A stretch of 64,000 nt of DNA from Auanema rhodensis (Eukaryota; Nematoda; Chromadorea; Rhabditida; Rhabditidae), in contig OZ059898.1 in the NCBI GenBank assembly GCA_964057225.1, positions 15,105,267 to 15,169,266 of the forward strand, read 5' to 3'. Below the pieces are notes generated by a model. That model was not told where the DNA came from. It made no database searches and worked only from the letters and a program-made list of their open reading frames with translations. Shown one piece after another: positions 26,094 through 37,963 of this stretch; position 1 is the first letter of the stretch; each line of letters opens with the position of its first letter. The translations under genes and the position numbers were made by a program.

Positions 26094-26840
26094 TTAGTTG
26101 TATCCGAAACTCTCGATGATCTTCTGGTATGGAGCAATCTTAGCAGCGACGTTCTTCTTGGCCTATAATTAAATTATATATTAAAAATACTGCCTAACTA
26201 TGTCTACCTGCTCTTGGATACTGATAAGCTTCTTCTTGTCCTCGAAGTAAGCAGCTCCCTTAACCTTTCTCTTAGCCTCGAGCTTGGAAACAACATCTTG
26301 GTATTGCCATCCGACCTCGTGGGAGAGTCTTCCGACTAAACAAAAAATTAAATACAGAAAAAAATTACAAAAGCACTTACCGCTACAGAATTTGCGTCTT
26401 GGCTTAAGTCCGAGATGTCTGCTGGCAGTTGGTACACTGAACTTAGTCTGACGGTCATATGGTTGGGGAACTCCCTCATAAACTCTGAGGCTCTTGAGGG
26501 CAGTATTTCCATGAGGAGTCTTGTGGGGAAGCATACCTAATTATTTAATATAATTATAATATCAGCAAAATATTAACATACCTCTGACGGTTCTCCAGAA
26601 GATCTTGCTGGGAGATCTAAGATGGAATGGACCACGAGAGGGGTTGATGTTGATTCTCTTTCTCAAGAAAGAAAGGTACTTCAGCTTAGATCTGTGGAAG
26701 TTTCCAGAGATGTTAATTTCCTCACATCTAAGGACGACGACCTTCTCTCCTTGAAGGAGTTGCTTGGCGACAACGGAGGCCAAACGTCCGAGAAGATGGT
26801 CTTTTCCATCGACGACGATGGGCTTGCCTGTTAAACCCAT
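26094..26840 (-). CDS. rpl-16: 60S ribosomal protein L13a (uL13)
   Basis: Large ribosomal subunit protein. The spliced reading is continuous and strongly conserved: [120 protein letters not shown], then the C-terminal helix and [20 protein letters not shown]. Three short introns. Codon use is restricted (AAG, CTC, GTC, GGA), typical of a highly expressed nematode gene and unlike its AT-rich neighbours. An acceptor-like ATCTTAG sits eight bases before the ATG, a likely leader trans-splice site. No snoRNA is seen in the short introns. Named after the C. elegans orthologue. Confidence 0.96.
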
Positions 26841-27338
26841 GTTGAACCCTAAGATAATGCAAAATGAATTGAACTAATACATAAACATGAAGATAAATAA
26901 GCCATTTCATAAATAAAACGATTTTTCTTTTGTTAAAATTGGATAAAGAATAATAAAATCTACAAATAACTAAGCAAAGCATTTACAAAATTATCAAAAA
27001 AAGGGTTAAAATTTGGGAGTACGTGAAAACAAGAATAGAATTGATTTGCTAGATTACGGTAAATTTCTTTCCCGGTGCCTTGGTGCGCAATATCAGGAAA
27101 TTCCACACAGGACCATTTTTACCATTTTTTTTCTTTTTTAAATTCCTATATGTTTCAATTAAAGGTTTTGATTTCAATAATAATTCTCAATTTGCTTAAG
27201 ATGAAGCTTTAGGATAAACCCAAAAAGATTTCGAATTTTAAAATATTGTAGAATGATATATCAAATTCTACTTTTAGTTCGACTGCTCGTTCTGTGTTAG
27301 TTTTCATTAGTCTTAGTTTCAGTTTGTATTTGAAATAT
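26841..27338. other. Spacer between RPL13A and DGCR6-like genes
   Basis: About 500 bp, same-strand neighbours on the minus strand. AT-rich, no coding frame. It probably holds the RPL13A promoter and the 3' UTR of the DGCR6-like gene. Confidence 0.5.
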
Positions 27339-27857
27339 TTATTTGTAAACTGAAAAATCACATTCTAATGTAGCAATAAAGTCTAATATTAACATTTGGA
27401 GTTCAATTTCGTGGTTACTCGTGGTGATTCTAAACGCTGGTACATTTAATGCTCTTAGTGCAGCTTGCTGTTGCCCAATAATCTGTAAAACTGACATTTT
27501 TTAAGTCTGTGCGAGCACATCTTTACCTCGTCTAAAACCTGAACAATGCCAGAATCATTTGCTAGAAGTTTGTCTTCCAGCTGCGGGTCTCCTTGGCACT
27601 TGCGTAATAGGTCCGTTCTCTTCTCATTGAGACTGCTGTAGTGTTGTAACATTTCCCAAATCGTGATTTTTCACCTCTAGTAACCTTTCAGTTTTATGTT
27701 GCTCATTTCTTAGCTCCATTACTTTGGCATAAACTTTTCCATTCTCGAGCACACTTATTAATTCGTTTTGCAACGCTTCATTAAATCGCCATTGCTGACC
27801 TTCATTAAGATTTTTTACATAATTCTGCAACGTCCGACGGATAACCTCTCTTGTCAT
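27339..27857 (-). CDS. DGCR6 / gonadal (gdl) family protein
   Basis: Small coiled-coil-rich protein of unclear biochemical role. Spliced protein of about 145 residues: MTREVIRRTLQNYVKNLNEG, FNEALQNELISVLENGKVYA, KVMELRNEQHKTE, then (after a 49-nt intron) SSLNEKRTDLLRKCQGD, IVQVLDE, and (after a second short intron) IIGQQQAALRALNVPAFRIT and TSNHEIELQMLILDFIATLE. The C-terminal part aligns with DGCR6, where the motif reads [20 protein letters not shown] followed by LMLQMNLLELI. The N-terminal part matches its LALALLDGTVFEIVQGL region. A TTTTTGCAG acceptor two bases before the ATG (27857) suggests trans-splicing. I recall no named nematode orthologue. Confidence 0.8.
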
Positions 27858-28554
27858 ACCTGCAAAAAAGTCTTAGTTGGAAATAGCGCTGTTTTTGAAT
27901 GTTATTCAACATATATGATGCTTTGAATAAATTCAATCTATAGTATTACTTAATTTTTGAGTTAGAAAATCATATATAATTTGTGAAAAATAAGTAGAAA
28001 AAGTAAATTAGAAGTAAAGCTGTCAATTAAAATTTATATTTCGATCGATTACTCATGTAATGGTTATTTTGATTTACAATTTTGTTCACAAATATTATTA
28101 ATGTCTTTTAACTATTACGCATTTTTTAAAAAATAAGTATTAATATAAAAAAAATATTTTTGTAATTTAAATGAGTGTATGTTTTTGTCACTGTATTGCT
28201 CTACTTCAGTTGCAATGCTTTGCTGTTTCTGTAGGATTTAAATCCGAGATACGACATAATGCGTACCCTTTATCTCCGTACGTGCTTGAAAAAATGTTCA
28301 AATTCTGGCGCCATTTGTAATCTCGTATTTAGAATTTCGTAGAAAGCTGTAAAGCGATAAGGAGAGCTAATAAGTAGGAGCTTAAAGTGTCCAATGTTTT
28401 ATTTTTGACCAGTTGATAAGTAGCCACTGTGTCTTATCTATGTTGTACTATTTCTTGATTGTGCACCCACCGTTCGTTTTACTTGTGTCTATTCTAACGG
28501 TTTTTTACTTGTGTGTCTATTCTGACGGTTTTTCTACATTCTGTTTTTTTAGGT
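27858..28554. promoter_or_regulatory. Divergent promoter region (DGCR6-like / GMP reductase)
   Basis: About 700 bp between divergent starts. The DGCR6-proximal half is very AT-rich. The GMP-reductase side contains a TGGCGCCA palindrome near 28,306 and a short direct repeat (GTGTCTATTCTAACGGTTTT / GTGTCTATTCTGACGGTTTT, about 28,484 and 28,513). Confidence 0.4.
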
Positions 28555-29968
28555 ATGCCAAGAATCGAAACTGAGCCTAAACTTGATTTCAAGGATGTTC
28601 TTCTGCGTCCTAAGCGCTCTACCTTGAAGAGTCGTGCAGACGTTGATCTTGTTAGAGAGTAAGTTAACAGTCTAAACGAAAAATAATTTTTGAATAAAGG
28701 TATGAGTTCAAAAACTCCAAGATGACATATACTGGTATCCCAGTTGTTGCTTCTAACATGGACACTGTAGGAACATTTGAAATGGCTTCCACTTTAGCCA
28801 AACACAAAATGTTCACCACTGTTCATAAACATTACTCCGTAAGTTGGTTGTTTTGCATGTGTTTCTAAGAAAAACCTTAGGTTGATGAGTGGAAGGCTTT
28901 CTACGATAACAACAAAGATTCAACTGTCTTTGAACACACGGCTGTCTCATCCGGTATCTCTGATGCTGACTTCACTAAGGTTTAAATTATCCATTGACTA
29001 CTGGTTTTATGCGAAATAATTACAGTTGGGACAAATCGTTGATGCTGTTCCTGATTTGGAGTTTATCTGCCTGGATGTTGCCAACGGATATTCCGAGAGC
29101 TTTGTTGATTTCATTAGAAGAGTTCGTGAACAATACCCAAGGTATTTGTGTTATTGTTCTTCGAAGTTTCTAAATATGAAAATTAGACATACTATCATGG
29201 CTGGAAATGTCGTCACTGGAGAAATGGTTGAAGAGTTGATTCTCTCGGGTGCGGATATCGTTAAGGTTGGAATTGGTCCAGGATCTGTCTGCACCACCCG
29301 CAAGAAGGCTGGAGTTGGCTATCCTCAATTGAGCTGTGTAGGGCGATTAGAATAACAACAAAAAAACAAATGGTAGATTTTAGGTCCTCGAATGTGCTGA
29401 TGCTGCTCATGGTCTTAACGGACATGTAATGAGCGATGGAGGTTGCACCAACCCTGGTGATGTTGCCAAGGCTTTCGGAGCTGGTTTGTTTTATTTTTCT
29501 GTATACTTTCTTAATTTGAATTGAATAGGAGCTGATTTCGTTATGATCGGAGGTCTTTTCGCTGGTCACGACCAGAGCGGTGGAGACATTATCGAGAAAA
29601 ACGGAAAGGTATACGACTCTTTTTTTTCTAATTTCAACATCTTTTTGTAGAAGTACAAGCTTTTCTACGGAATGAGCTCTGACACCGCCATGAAGAAGCA
29701 TCACGGAAGTGTTGCTGAATATAGAGCCAGTGAAGGAAAAACCATCACTATCCCATACAGAGGTGATGCTAACAACACTTGTCTCGATATTCTTGGAGGA
29801 ATTCGATCCGCTTGCACCTACACAGGATCTACCAAACTGAAGGCATGTGCCCAGTGGCTGCATTCTAAATGTCTTAATTTGCTAAAATTGCAGGAATTGC
29901 CCAAGCGTGCTACTTTCATCCGTGTCACTCAGCAAACCAACGACATGTATGTCCCATATGAGGTCTAA
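28555..29968 (+). CDS. GMP reductase
   Basis: NADPH-dependent reductive deamination of GMP to IMP and ammonia, cytosolic purine interconversion. The start at 28555 follows a CTGTTTTTTTAG acceptor. The spliced protein of about 350 residues begins [20 protein letters not shown] and runs through the IMPDH/GMPR barrel: [48 protein letters not shown], and the catalytic loop [20 protein letters not shown] with the active-site Cys. It continues with [36 protein letters not shown] and the C-terminal [20 protein letters not shown]. No CBS domains, which separates it from IMP dehydrogenase. Seven or so introns, several about 40 nt. Codon use is biased as in a well-expressed gene. Confidence 0.96.
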
Positions 29969-31104
29969 GGAAATCAGCATAAGATTTTTATGGTTTTTGT
30001 TTGTTTAAAATGTTGCCACGACTTGTTATCGTCACCATAACTTGCAAATTGTTGTTTCATATAAGTTGATATGCAGGTTTTTGAAGAGCAAATAGCTCGG
30101 TGTAGTAAGAATTGTTACGCTTTAACTGGTTGATGAAATGAATTTATCTATTTACTGTTATCACATCTTCATTCATCGTAAGAAAATAAACTGTACTGCT
30201 TTATGATGGACAGAAGTTCTAAGGTTGACTGTACCTCTACTGAAGGAAAGGTCTGTTCAAGTTTGTACCTTATCTCTTCCTATCTCTCGGTGATACCGAA
30301 TGAATAATGCCCGCGTTATCAGCATTTAGCCTTATTTGCACTCGTATGCTTCTTCTGTGTAAAATTCTATTGGTATTTCGCATTAGCTCTATTGACTACT
30401 CGCCACTAGTCAACATTGTTTCTTACATGTGTTAACTTGTATACAGTCGATCAGACTGTTTCTTCATTTTTTTCAGTTCTGGATTCAATGAATTACTTTT
30501 TCAAAAGATTCTTAGTTTATGCTTACATTTCTTTGAAATAAACTTCCTCGATCTTCAGTCATATACTGAAGATCATATGTTACAACCGTTAAAACTGCCG
30601 GCTGCGACCTGTATTGACAGCTTGGTAGACGTGCATTGCCCTTAGATTTTCTCTATCTCCATATCCATTCTCAAATAATTTTTATTTTCTCAAGAAGTGT
30701 GAACTTATTTCTTAGTAAGTGTTTTATGGTGTTTTGCCTGCGGCCTAAATGTATTAGGACCACTTTCGTCAGACGGATGCTGCCATAATCAACTCAACAT
30801 CCTAGCTGCTTCCTAGACTGCTTTCTCTTACATTTCTTCTGTTTTGCAGTTAGCTTGCTGCTACGCCGAGTTTAGGATTTACCCAGTTAGCCTAGATGCG
30901 CTGGAGAGATATCACGTCCTTTTGTTTAAAATTTGCTTTTCGTCGAGACCATTTTTTGTTCTAAAAACATTATGAAGCTCGTACAGCCCACAGCCGATGA
31001 CCCTTGACGGGCCTGTCTGAAGAGCGTTTTTGTGGTCTTGTTACATGTGCTTTCGTCATTTCATTTGAAACTAAACATTGATATTCCATTTTTGGCTTCG
31101 AAAA
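29969..31104. other. Intergenic spacer with a short perfect hairpin
   Basis: About 1.1 kb between GMP reductase and the BTB gene, both plus strand. It contains a perfect 10-bp inverted repeat with a 5-nt loop (30550-30559 / 30565-30574, GATCTTCAGT...ACTGAAGATC). No coding frame recognised. Confidence 0.5.
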
Positions 31105-33290
31105 ATGACACAACGGCCTCGCGAATATGTTCATGTGGGTAGTGGTTTGCATCCGTCTGCGAGCCTTCAGAAGCGTAACTCAATCCATGTTTCTCAACCT
31201 CTGAAGTACCGGAATTCGATCATCAAGCCCGAAATTCGGGACGCTAAGGTTTGTTCTTCATGTTTCTCATTTGAAAGCTATTCCATGTTTGAAGTGTACA
31301 TTAAGCCTATTTTCTCTTTTATTCGTACAACTTATCTTATCAAACCTGGAAATGTGTCATAAAATTGCATCTCATACCCATTGATTGTCGTCCTTCCGAG
31401 CATTTAACATATAACTGTCAGTAATTCTTACGATCACATAATACCTTTTACATTACTTAGACATTCCCATTTACCAACTTTATTTGAGCATGTTCTTAAA
31501 CATCATAAGCATGACTCTTTAGTATAGTATGTATCCACACAAATTTTTTATGATTAATAATTGATTTAATGAATGAATTGCATGCTATTCATATCTAACC
31601 CCACACACACGCACGTTTATGTGCTGCTCATTCCCATTTGAAATTTTCGAAACTGATCAGTTAATACCTTTGATATTACGAATTGATTCTTAATATTTTC
31701 TTTCTTAACCATTCCGCTTTTCATAACTCTCATGTTATACAGTTCATTCTCTATGCATGTGTTTCCAAACTAATCAATTCATGTTTTCATTTTAATATTA
31801 TATTTAACATTTTTATATTTAAATTAACCTTTATTTATTGTACTACTTTAGTATCTCAGATCAAAATTATGTCATCTGCAAGAAGTGTTACTAAATCAAT
31901 CTCGGTAAATTAACTAATTATAACATTTTTGGCAACAACCTTTTTAAGATTAAAACATTTAATTTTTTAATCATACTCACTACGTTTACTAATACTAAAA
32001 TGATTTTTCATTTCAGAGCATGCAAGATGTGTCAGCTCATCATGCCACTGAGATAGTTCACTTTAATGTTGGAGGAAAAAGGTAAGATATGATTAGTATT
32101 TAATAAAGATATATACTTGGTACTAAATCATAAAAATGCAACCGCTCGTCATAAATTTAAACGAAAAATGATTTTCACGTTATTTGCAGCTCAAATTAAT
32201 TTTTTCACGTGAATGCATTTAAGTAAATGAATTGCTATTACTTTCAGATATTCCACATTTTATGAAACAATTGCACGTTCAAAAAGCGCATTTTTCAATC
32301 AATTCATGAGAATTGATGAAGCATCTGGAAAAGTTCTACTATATCACCGGAATTTCGCGGTTAGTTATATCTATTATATTATATTTATATAACTTAGTCT
32401 AATCATATAGCTCGAATATATTTTAAATTTTCGTTCAAAGTTCAGTTTGAGCTTTTTTTCGTCGAACTTTCTGAATAACATTGATATGTATACATACACA
32501 TACATATATGTATATATATATACATTTTCTGTTCACAAACTGCCGTTCATTAAATCAAAAACGATAATAACAAAACAAAAATTGAAGATAATAGTTTAAA
32601 ATCAATGATGGTTCATAAAAGTTCATTAGATCTTTATATTGTTTTTGACAAAATGTTTCCCTTAAAGTTCCTATTTCTATGAAATTGATATAACAATAGT
32701 ATATATCTATATATATATATATATATAATCAAATAGTTTTTAATCTTAAATAGTAATACGTTAAAGGAATGACAACCAAACCTTTTTCAATTGTTTGTTA
32801 AGAAGCTGAAGAATTCCAAAAAAAAATTCGTCTGTATCTATTGTTTGAAAGAAAGACAAAAAAAGATATCATTAACACAGATTTTGGAAACATATTAAAC
32901 CTTTTAACAAATATTGATCTAAAGTTACTTTTTGTAATTGTAGGACGACGGTCAAAATGCAATTTTTATCAATCGTGATGGAGATCTATTTTCCTATGTT
33001 CTTCATTATTTACGTGATGGAAGCAAGTCAGCTATACCTTCGGACATATTTCTGATTAAACAACTTGTGGTAACTATCCTTAGTTTCATTTCAGAATTAC
33101 ATATATTCATTATCTTCAGAGGGAATCTGAATTCTATGGTTTGGATATATGGCGTAGAAGCTTAGTAGAAACACTTCAATACGAGGAACAGCGTAGAAAT
33201 GAATTTGAAGATAGCATAGACAATCTTCGTGGAAATGTTGGAGTTATAGCTAAGAATATGTACCACGGTGAAAGATCTTTCAAACGTTAA
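31105..33290 (+). CDS. KCTD-like BTB/POZ (T1 tetramerisation) domain protein
   Basis: BTB_2 domain protein; relatives act as Cullin-3 adaptors or receptor-associated scaffolds. Exons: 31105-31248 (MTQRPREYVHVGSGLHPSAS...), 31860-31904 (IKIMSSARSVTKSIS), then from 32017 the domain: TEIVHFNVGGKRYSTFYETI, FNQFMRIDEASGKVLLYHRN, GQNAIFINRDGDLFSYVLHY, LRDGSKSAIPSDIFLIKQLV, ESEFYGLDIW. The tail NEFEDSIDNLRGNVGVIAKN ends SFKR. The first two exons join in frame (phase 0 on both sides), so an N-terminal extension is possible. Initiation at the exon-2 methionine (31869) is the alternative. Long introns (up to about 610 nt) contrast with the housekeeping genes. Intron 32091-32247 carries TTCACGTGAA. Confidence 0.82.
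32204..32213. promoter_or_regulatory. TTCACGTGAA palindrome (E-box core)
   Basis: Perfect 10-bp palindrome around the E-box CACGTG in an intron of the BTB gene. A half copy, TTTTCACGT, lies about 30 bp upstream. Part of a recurring motif family in this window. Confidence 0.35.
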
Positions 33291-34110
33291 CTGGCTTTAT
33301 CAAAAGCTTCGTATTTGCTGAGACAGAGAAAGAGATAACTGTTCCTTTCTGTGAATTTTATACAATTTGCTTTATTATTTAAATGTTATTGTAAATAAAA
33401 TAATTTTATTTAATTTTATTTTTACTAAATTATACGTAGATCATGTCTATATTTCTTAAAGTTGATGATCAAAATGATCTTGAAAAACAAAACCTTTATT
33501 CATTTATTCGGAAAAATGATAACAGGCCTAATCTACTACATCCTGTTTCATAATTCAGAATTTAACTTATCGTTCATATATTAAGCTTCTCAAATTCATA
33601 GAACACCCTAATCGCATCGTGTTGCATTAATCTGACACTTTTTACCTTTCCTCCCAAATATAACTGCTGTATATGTTTCGACAATAGTCTCAAAGAAGAC
33701 ACGTAAAATGGCAAAATCAAATGTTTCTGAGAGCTTTTTCGAAAAAACGTGATTTCAAATCTTTATTTTCTTCAATAAAACTTTGTTTTGAAACAATTAG
33801 TTGTCTTCATTCAAACACTATTTGGTGACGGTTTGGCGCCTTGTGGGTGCTAGTTATCGTCATCAAATTCATATCATTCAATCTCAAATATAAAGAATTG
33901 AGTCTTCAATGTTATTACTCATTACTTAGTAAAGAAGTAGATTTGGGCGTCTTTTCTCACTTTCTTATCATAAAGTAACTTAATTTTAAATTTCTTATCT
34001 TTCTTTTTGGAAATATAGATACATATATTCTTGTTTATTTACCCGAATTTGTGTTTATTTTGAGAAAGATACGATAGGATAAAGTCAGAAAACTGTCTTT
34101 TCCTTGTTGA
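33291..34110. other. Convergent 3' spacer
   Basis: About 820 bp between the 3' ends of the BTB gene (+) and the ammonium transporter (-). AATAAA-like signals near 33,396. No gene recognised. Contains a TTTGGCGCC motif at 33832-33840. Confidence 0.55.
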
Positions 34111-36582
34111 TTATCTGCTAGTAGATCGATTGACGTGAGTACGATGTATAAGCTCAACTGAGCCTAAAGTCGAATTCGTATTTGTATTTCGCAAATTTTG
34201 AAATCCATTTTGCTTGAGAATTGTCATTTGAGCTTTTTGCTTCCATTTAAGCATAATCATCATTACAGTAGCTGCAGATCTGAAACCAAGTAAAATTAGA
34301 TATAGAGAATTCGGGGAAGGAGCTGGACTTGGGATTTAAACGTTTTTCTGTTTGGTATTGAGCCACGAATTCCCCTCGGATACCATGTTCCCGCAAATCT
34401 GCACCAAGTTCTTCTTCATGTCGAGTTAAACGTAGTCCCAACGGTGATTTTTGTAGAATCTGAAACCAATCAGTATGAAAAAACATCTGAAAAGTTGGCA
34501 CGTTATACATAAAGGGTGATGAAAGCAACAACGCAAGCCCACACCGAGATTATCGCTATGGCTACTAGTTGATTATACAGCAAACTGAAACCACCACCGT
34601 ATAGTATACCATTCTGCTGTCGAGTAATTTCATACTAGAATAGCCGTAAGCAAGTGGTCACGTTTGAAAATCCAGAATTCTTACGTTAAATGGATCATCT
34701 TGTGCAAATATTCCGGCACTCAACATTCCCCAAATAGCTCCAACGACATGAACAGGAACAATACCAACCGGATCATCAATCTGATATGTTTAAAGGTTAC
34801 AACATTAATCTAACAAAAGTATACTTTTGCACTATCTAGAATAGGATGTGAAGCTATAGCTAATCCAGCCGCTACTATTCCAACTACGATAGCTTGCCAA
34901 TGATCTAAGCAAGAGCAGCATGCTGAAATGAGTTTATTTTTATTTTTCATATTATTCCCAATACAAATTAAAAATTGCATCAATTGTCAAAACAAATGTT
35001 GTAAATAGTTAATAAACTTATTATGACCTGTACTTGCTACGAGTGCAGCTAATAAACCATCTATCATTAAATCGATTTGAATTTGTTTTTGAAAAATGCT
35101 TGAAAGTAGTAAAGCTGATAATCCTCCCCCTAATGAAGATAGTACAGTACATATTGCTGATCTATAAAAATTTAATTTGATCATCGTAAATTTAGTAGAA
35201 AGTTTAGTTTTAATGAATCTCTAACGAGTGCATATGTACATGAGACCATTAGTATTATGAAGTGTATTCTTACCTCGCACCCAATCTCCATTTCCCATGA
35301 CTAACACCATATGTACTTCCAGCATTGAAAGCTAACCAACCCCACCAAAGCATAAATGCTCCTAAGCGGAAATTATCGTGAAAAAAACTTTTGAAAATTA
35401 TTCCTTTAAAAAAAAATTTTTTTTTTTACCTAATATGGCCTTGGTTGGATTGCTCATCCTTTTTTGGGGTTCAGAGCCAAAGCGATGTGTACGGGGTTGT
35501 AGATAGATCGTAGCGACTAACCCAGACATTCCACCCACTAGATGGACCTGAAATATGCATATGCTAACAATAGAAAACATGTATGTTTCACACAAATTAC
35601 ATATCCTTAGTAATGATTTGGGGTACTTTGGGCTCTAAGTGGAGTCAATCCTATCTGTAACACCGTTAGGAATGGCACAATCTAGAGCCCTGAATTAACG
35701 GTGAATATAAATCTTCCGTAATTCTTTGTATTCATATTACACAGCCCACAAAATTGAATATTTTAAAATTTTGAAATAACTTACTACACTACAACCAGCA
35801 AAGTCAATTACTCCCATTTTCCATAACAAACCATCTTCCGACCACACCCAATGAGCAGGAACAGCATGAATTAGCGACACTACAAATGATATGACAATAT
35901 ACGATTTGAGGTGAACACGTTCTGACATTCCAGCTGAAAAATTAATTTTATCAACTTCTCATGAGAAATGGAAAGAAATCTGCTGTTTTATTACCTGACA
36001 CTATAGTTGAAGTAGTTGTAGCACAACTCAGCTGATAAATGAATGATGCATATGTCCAACCTTCCTGAAATCCGTATATGAAAATTCATAATTTTCTTTA
36101 AATTACACTGTATTTTCGTCAGGTGTATCGGGGTCGAAGAAGAAATCTCCTATTCCTATGTATGGATTTGCTAATTCCTCGTTTCCACCGAAACTCAAGC
36201 CGTAACCAAACATCCAATAAGATAAGCCTGTCATGATCATTAGTTCAGTTGATGTTTTTAAAAAGTTTTCTCTCGAGATTACCTCCAAAAACTACATCGA
36301 CAATATTTTTAACCATGATGTTTACCTGGTCTTTAGATGAAACTCTCCCGGATTCCAATAATCCAAAACCTATCGACATATTATTTTTCTACATTTTTAT
36401 AAAAAATTGATTTACCAGATGTCATAGAAAATATTGTAAAACTAGCAGAAACAATCCATATTCCATCATCCTAAAAAACATATTTGTAAACATTTGCGAT
36501 TTCCATAGAAGGCTTTCCCAAATTTTGCAATATTGTCAATCTTCATTTGTATTTTCAACATACAGTTTAGCAGGGGGAGGGG

Positions 36583-36617
<35 letters not shown>

Positions 36618-36829
36618 TGGTTTGTGTATGTAGAGAATTGAACTAATAAGAATAGTCAAACAGACTTGATTTGCTTTTTGCTCCTATATGGACTCACCTG
36701 AAGCCCTTGATTATCCCATTTCCCCACTTTTTTCTGATTTCCAGGAATCAAATACTGCATTGAATCATAAATATTATCAGTTACATTTTCAGCTTGTTGT
36801 ATACTATCGAAAGTTGACTTTGGTATCAT
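34111..36829 (-). CDS. Ammonium transporter (Amt family)
   Basis: Plasma-membrane channel/transporter for ammonium. Spliced protein: [20 protein letters not shown], then [100 protein letters not shown], and [20 protein letters not shown] with the first pore His. Next come [18 protein letters not shown] and [20 protein letters not shown] with the second pore His, so the twin-histidine pore is intact. The C-terminus has [20 protein letters not shown], a conserved Amt tail motif, followed (after a 49-nt intron) by a basic extension ending VNRSTSR. About eleven transmembrane helices expected. Start chosen at 36829, directly after a TTTAAG acceptor-like sequence; an in-frame ATG at 36841 is the alternative. 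Nematodes carry several amt paralogues and I cannot assign which. Confidence 0.9.
36572..36616. repeat. (GATA)n tetranucleotide repeat
   Basis: About eight ATAG/GATA units preceded by a short G-rich run, in the first or second intron of the ammonium transporter gene. Confidence 0.9.
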
Positions 36830-36841
36830 TACCTTAAACAT

Positions 36842-37963
36842 TTAAAGAAATTCAGTTTTTTAATTAGAAAATAACGAGTACTAGTAAGTTTTACAAAGAT
36901 GCTTTTTTTCATAAACCATAGTTTTTCAAGATCATAATCGAGAGAAATAAGAGAAAAACTCAGGTATGTTAAAACAAATCGACAAATGAATCGAAGAATG
37001 AAAGAAAACGACAAATAATTTTAGTAAAGTTAAATATGAAACACGCATATTTAAATAATTTGATCGATGAATTTGAATGACTTGATCTTTTTTTTTTTTT
37101 CAAAAATAAAAGGAGAACGTAATAAACTAATAAAATCCAGTAATTGGATTTCTCTTTTCTAATCATTCATATATACATATTTAAATAACAAGAAAGCCTT
37201 CAAAGAAAAAATATATTGCGAATGTATGTGATAAAACCACAGATGGTATAAGCTGTGTGAAATAAATAAACGAAGCAGGATATTGAGAAAAAATATTTCA
37301 AGTTGTTCAAGTTGTTTGCAAAAAACATATATCATATTCAGATTTTGAAGCAGAAAACATACAAAATTCAATTTTTGAATACATTAATCGCTTCAATGGG
37401 TTTTGAATACAAGAACGTGAAGTAGTCACGTCAACGAATGCTGAACCTCATTTTATCTTTGAAAAAGGCCAGAAATGGTTGCATTCTATTACGCAGAAGT
37501 GTTAATTCGCTTTTCTATGACATAAAGATATTTTCAGGAGGAAAGATTAAATAGCTAAAATAGGTTTGAAGATTGGCTGTTGAAGAGAATAAACCAATAT
37601 ACTTAGGGAGGTAGTTCCATCCCCTGGGTAACGAAAGCTGATAATGGTAAGCAGCTTACATTAGCTATTTATAAATTCTAGCATATTGCTATAATAACAC
37701 ATCATGAATACTAATAGTAGTTAATTTAATCAAAGCATTAAACAGTTTATTTCGAACAGCTCACAGTGAAAGTAAGCAGGGAAATATGATGTTAAATAAA
37801 TACAGTGAAAAAGCGCCAAGGCACTAGCGTAACACATGAGAGACCAGAATGATAATAAATTATTAGAAAACGATAGGTGAAACCCGGGAACGCTACAAAG
37901 AATTACTCTATTGTAACGAAGATCTTGTTAAACAAAATTGCATAGAATGAGCTAATAAGAAGC
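36842..37963. other. Spacer between Amt and PDIA6 genes
   Basis: About 1.1 kb. The Amt-proximal part is very AT-rich with open frames of no resemblance to any family. It presumably holds the Amt promoter and the PDIA6 3' UTR. Confidence 0.5.

Larger units (their letters stand above)
25153..26840 (-). other. Probable two-gene operon: RPL13A - ELP6
   Basis: The RPL13A stop (26094) and ELP6 start (25975) are on the same strand with about 118 nt between them, nearly the same gap as KIN17-PIN4. An acceptor-like TTTTAAG is one base before the ELP6 ATG. Operon status is inferred from spacing and acceptor. Confidence 0.55.

Noticed and set aside
26562-26840. Read-through extension (MLIFC) after the first RPL13A exon
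   Set aside because: The frame runs into an intron; splicing to the exon starting MLPHKTPHG restores the conserved sequence.
29261-29863. 200-codon open frame antisense to GMP reductase
   Set aside because: It overlaps strongly conserved GMP reductase exons on the opposite strand and crosses their introns; it is a shadow of biased codon use.
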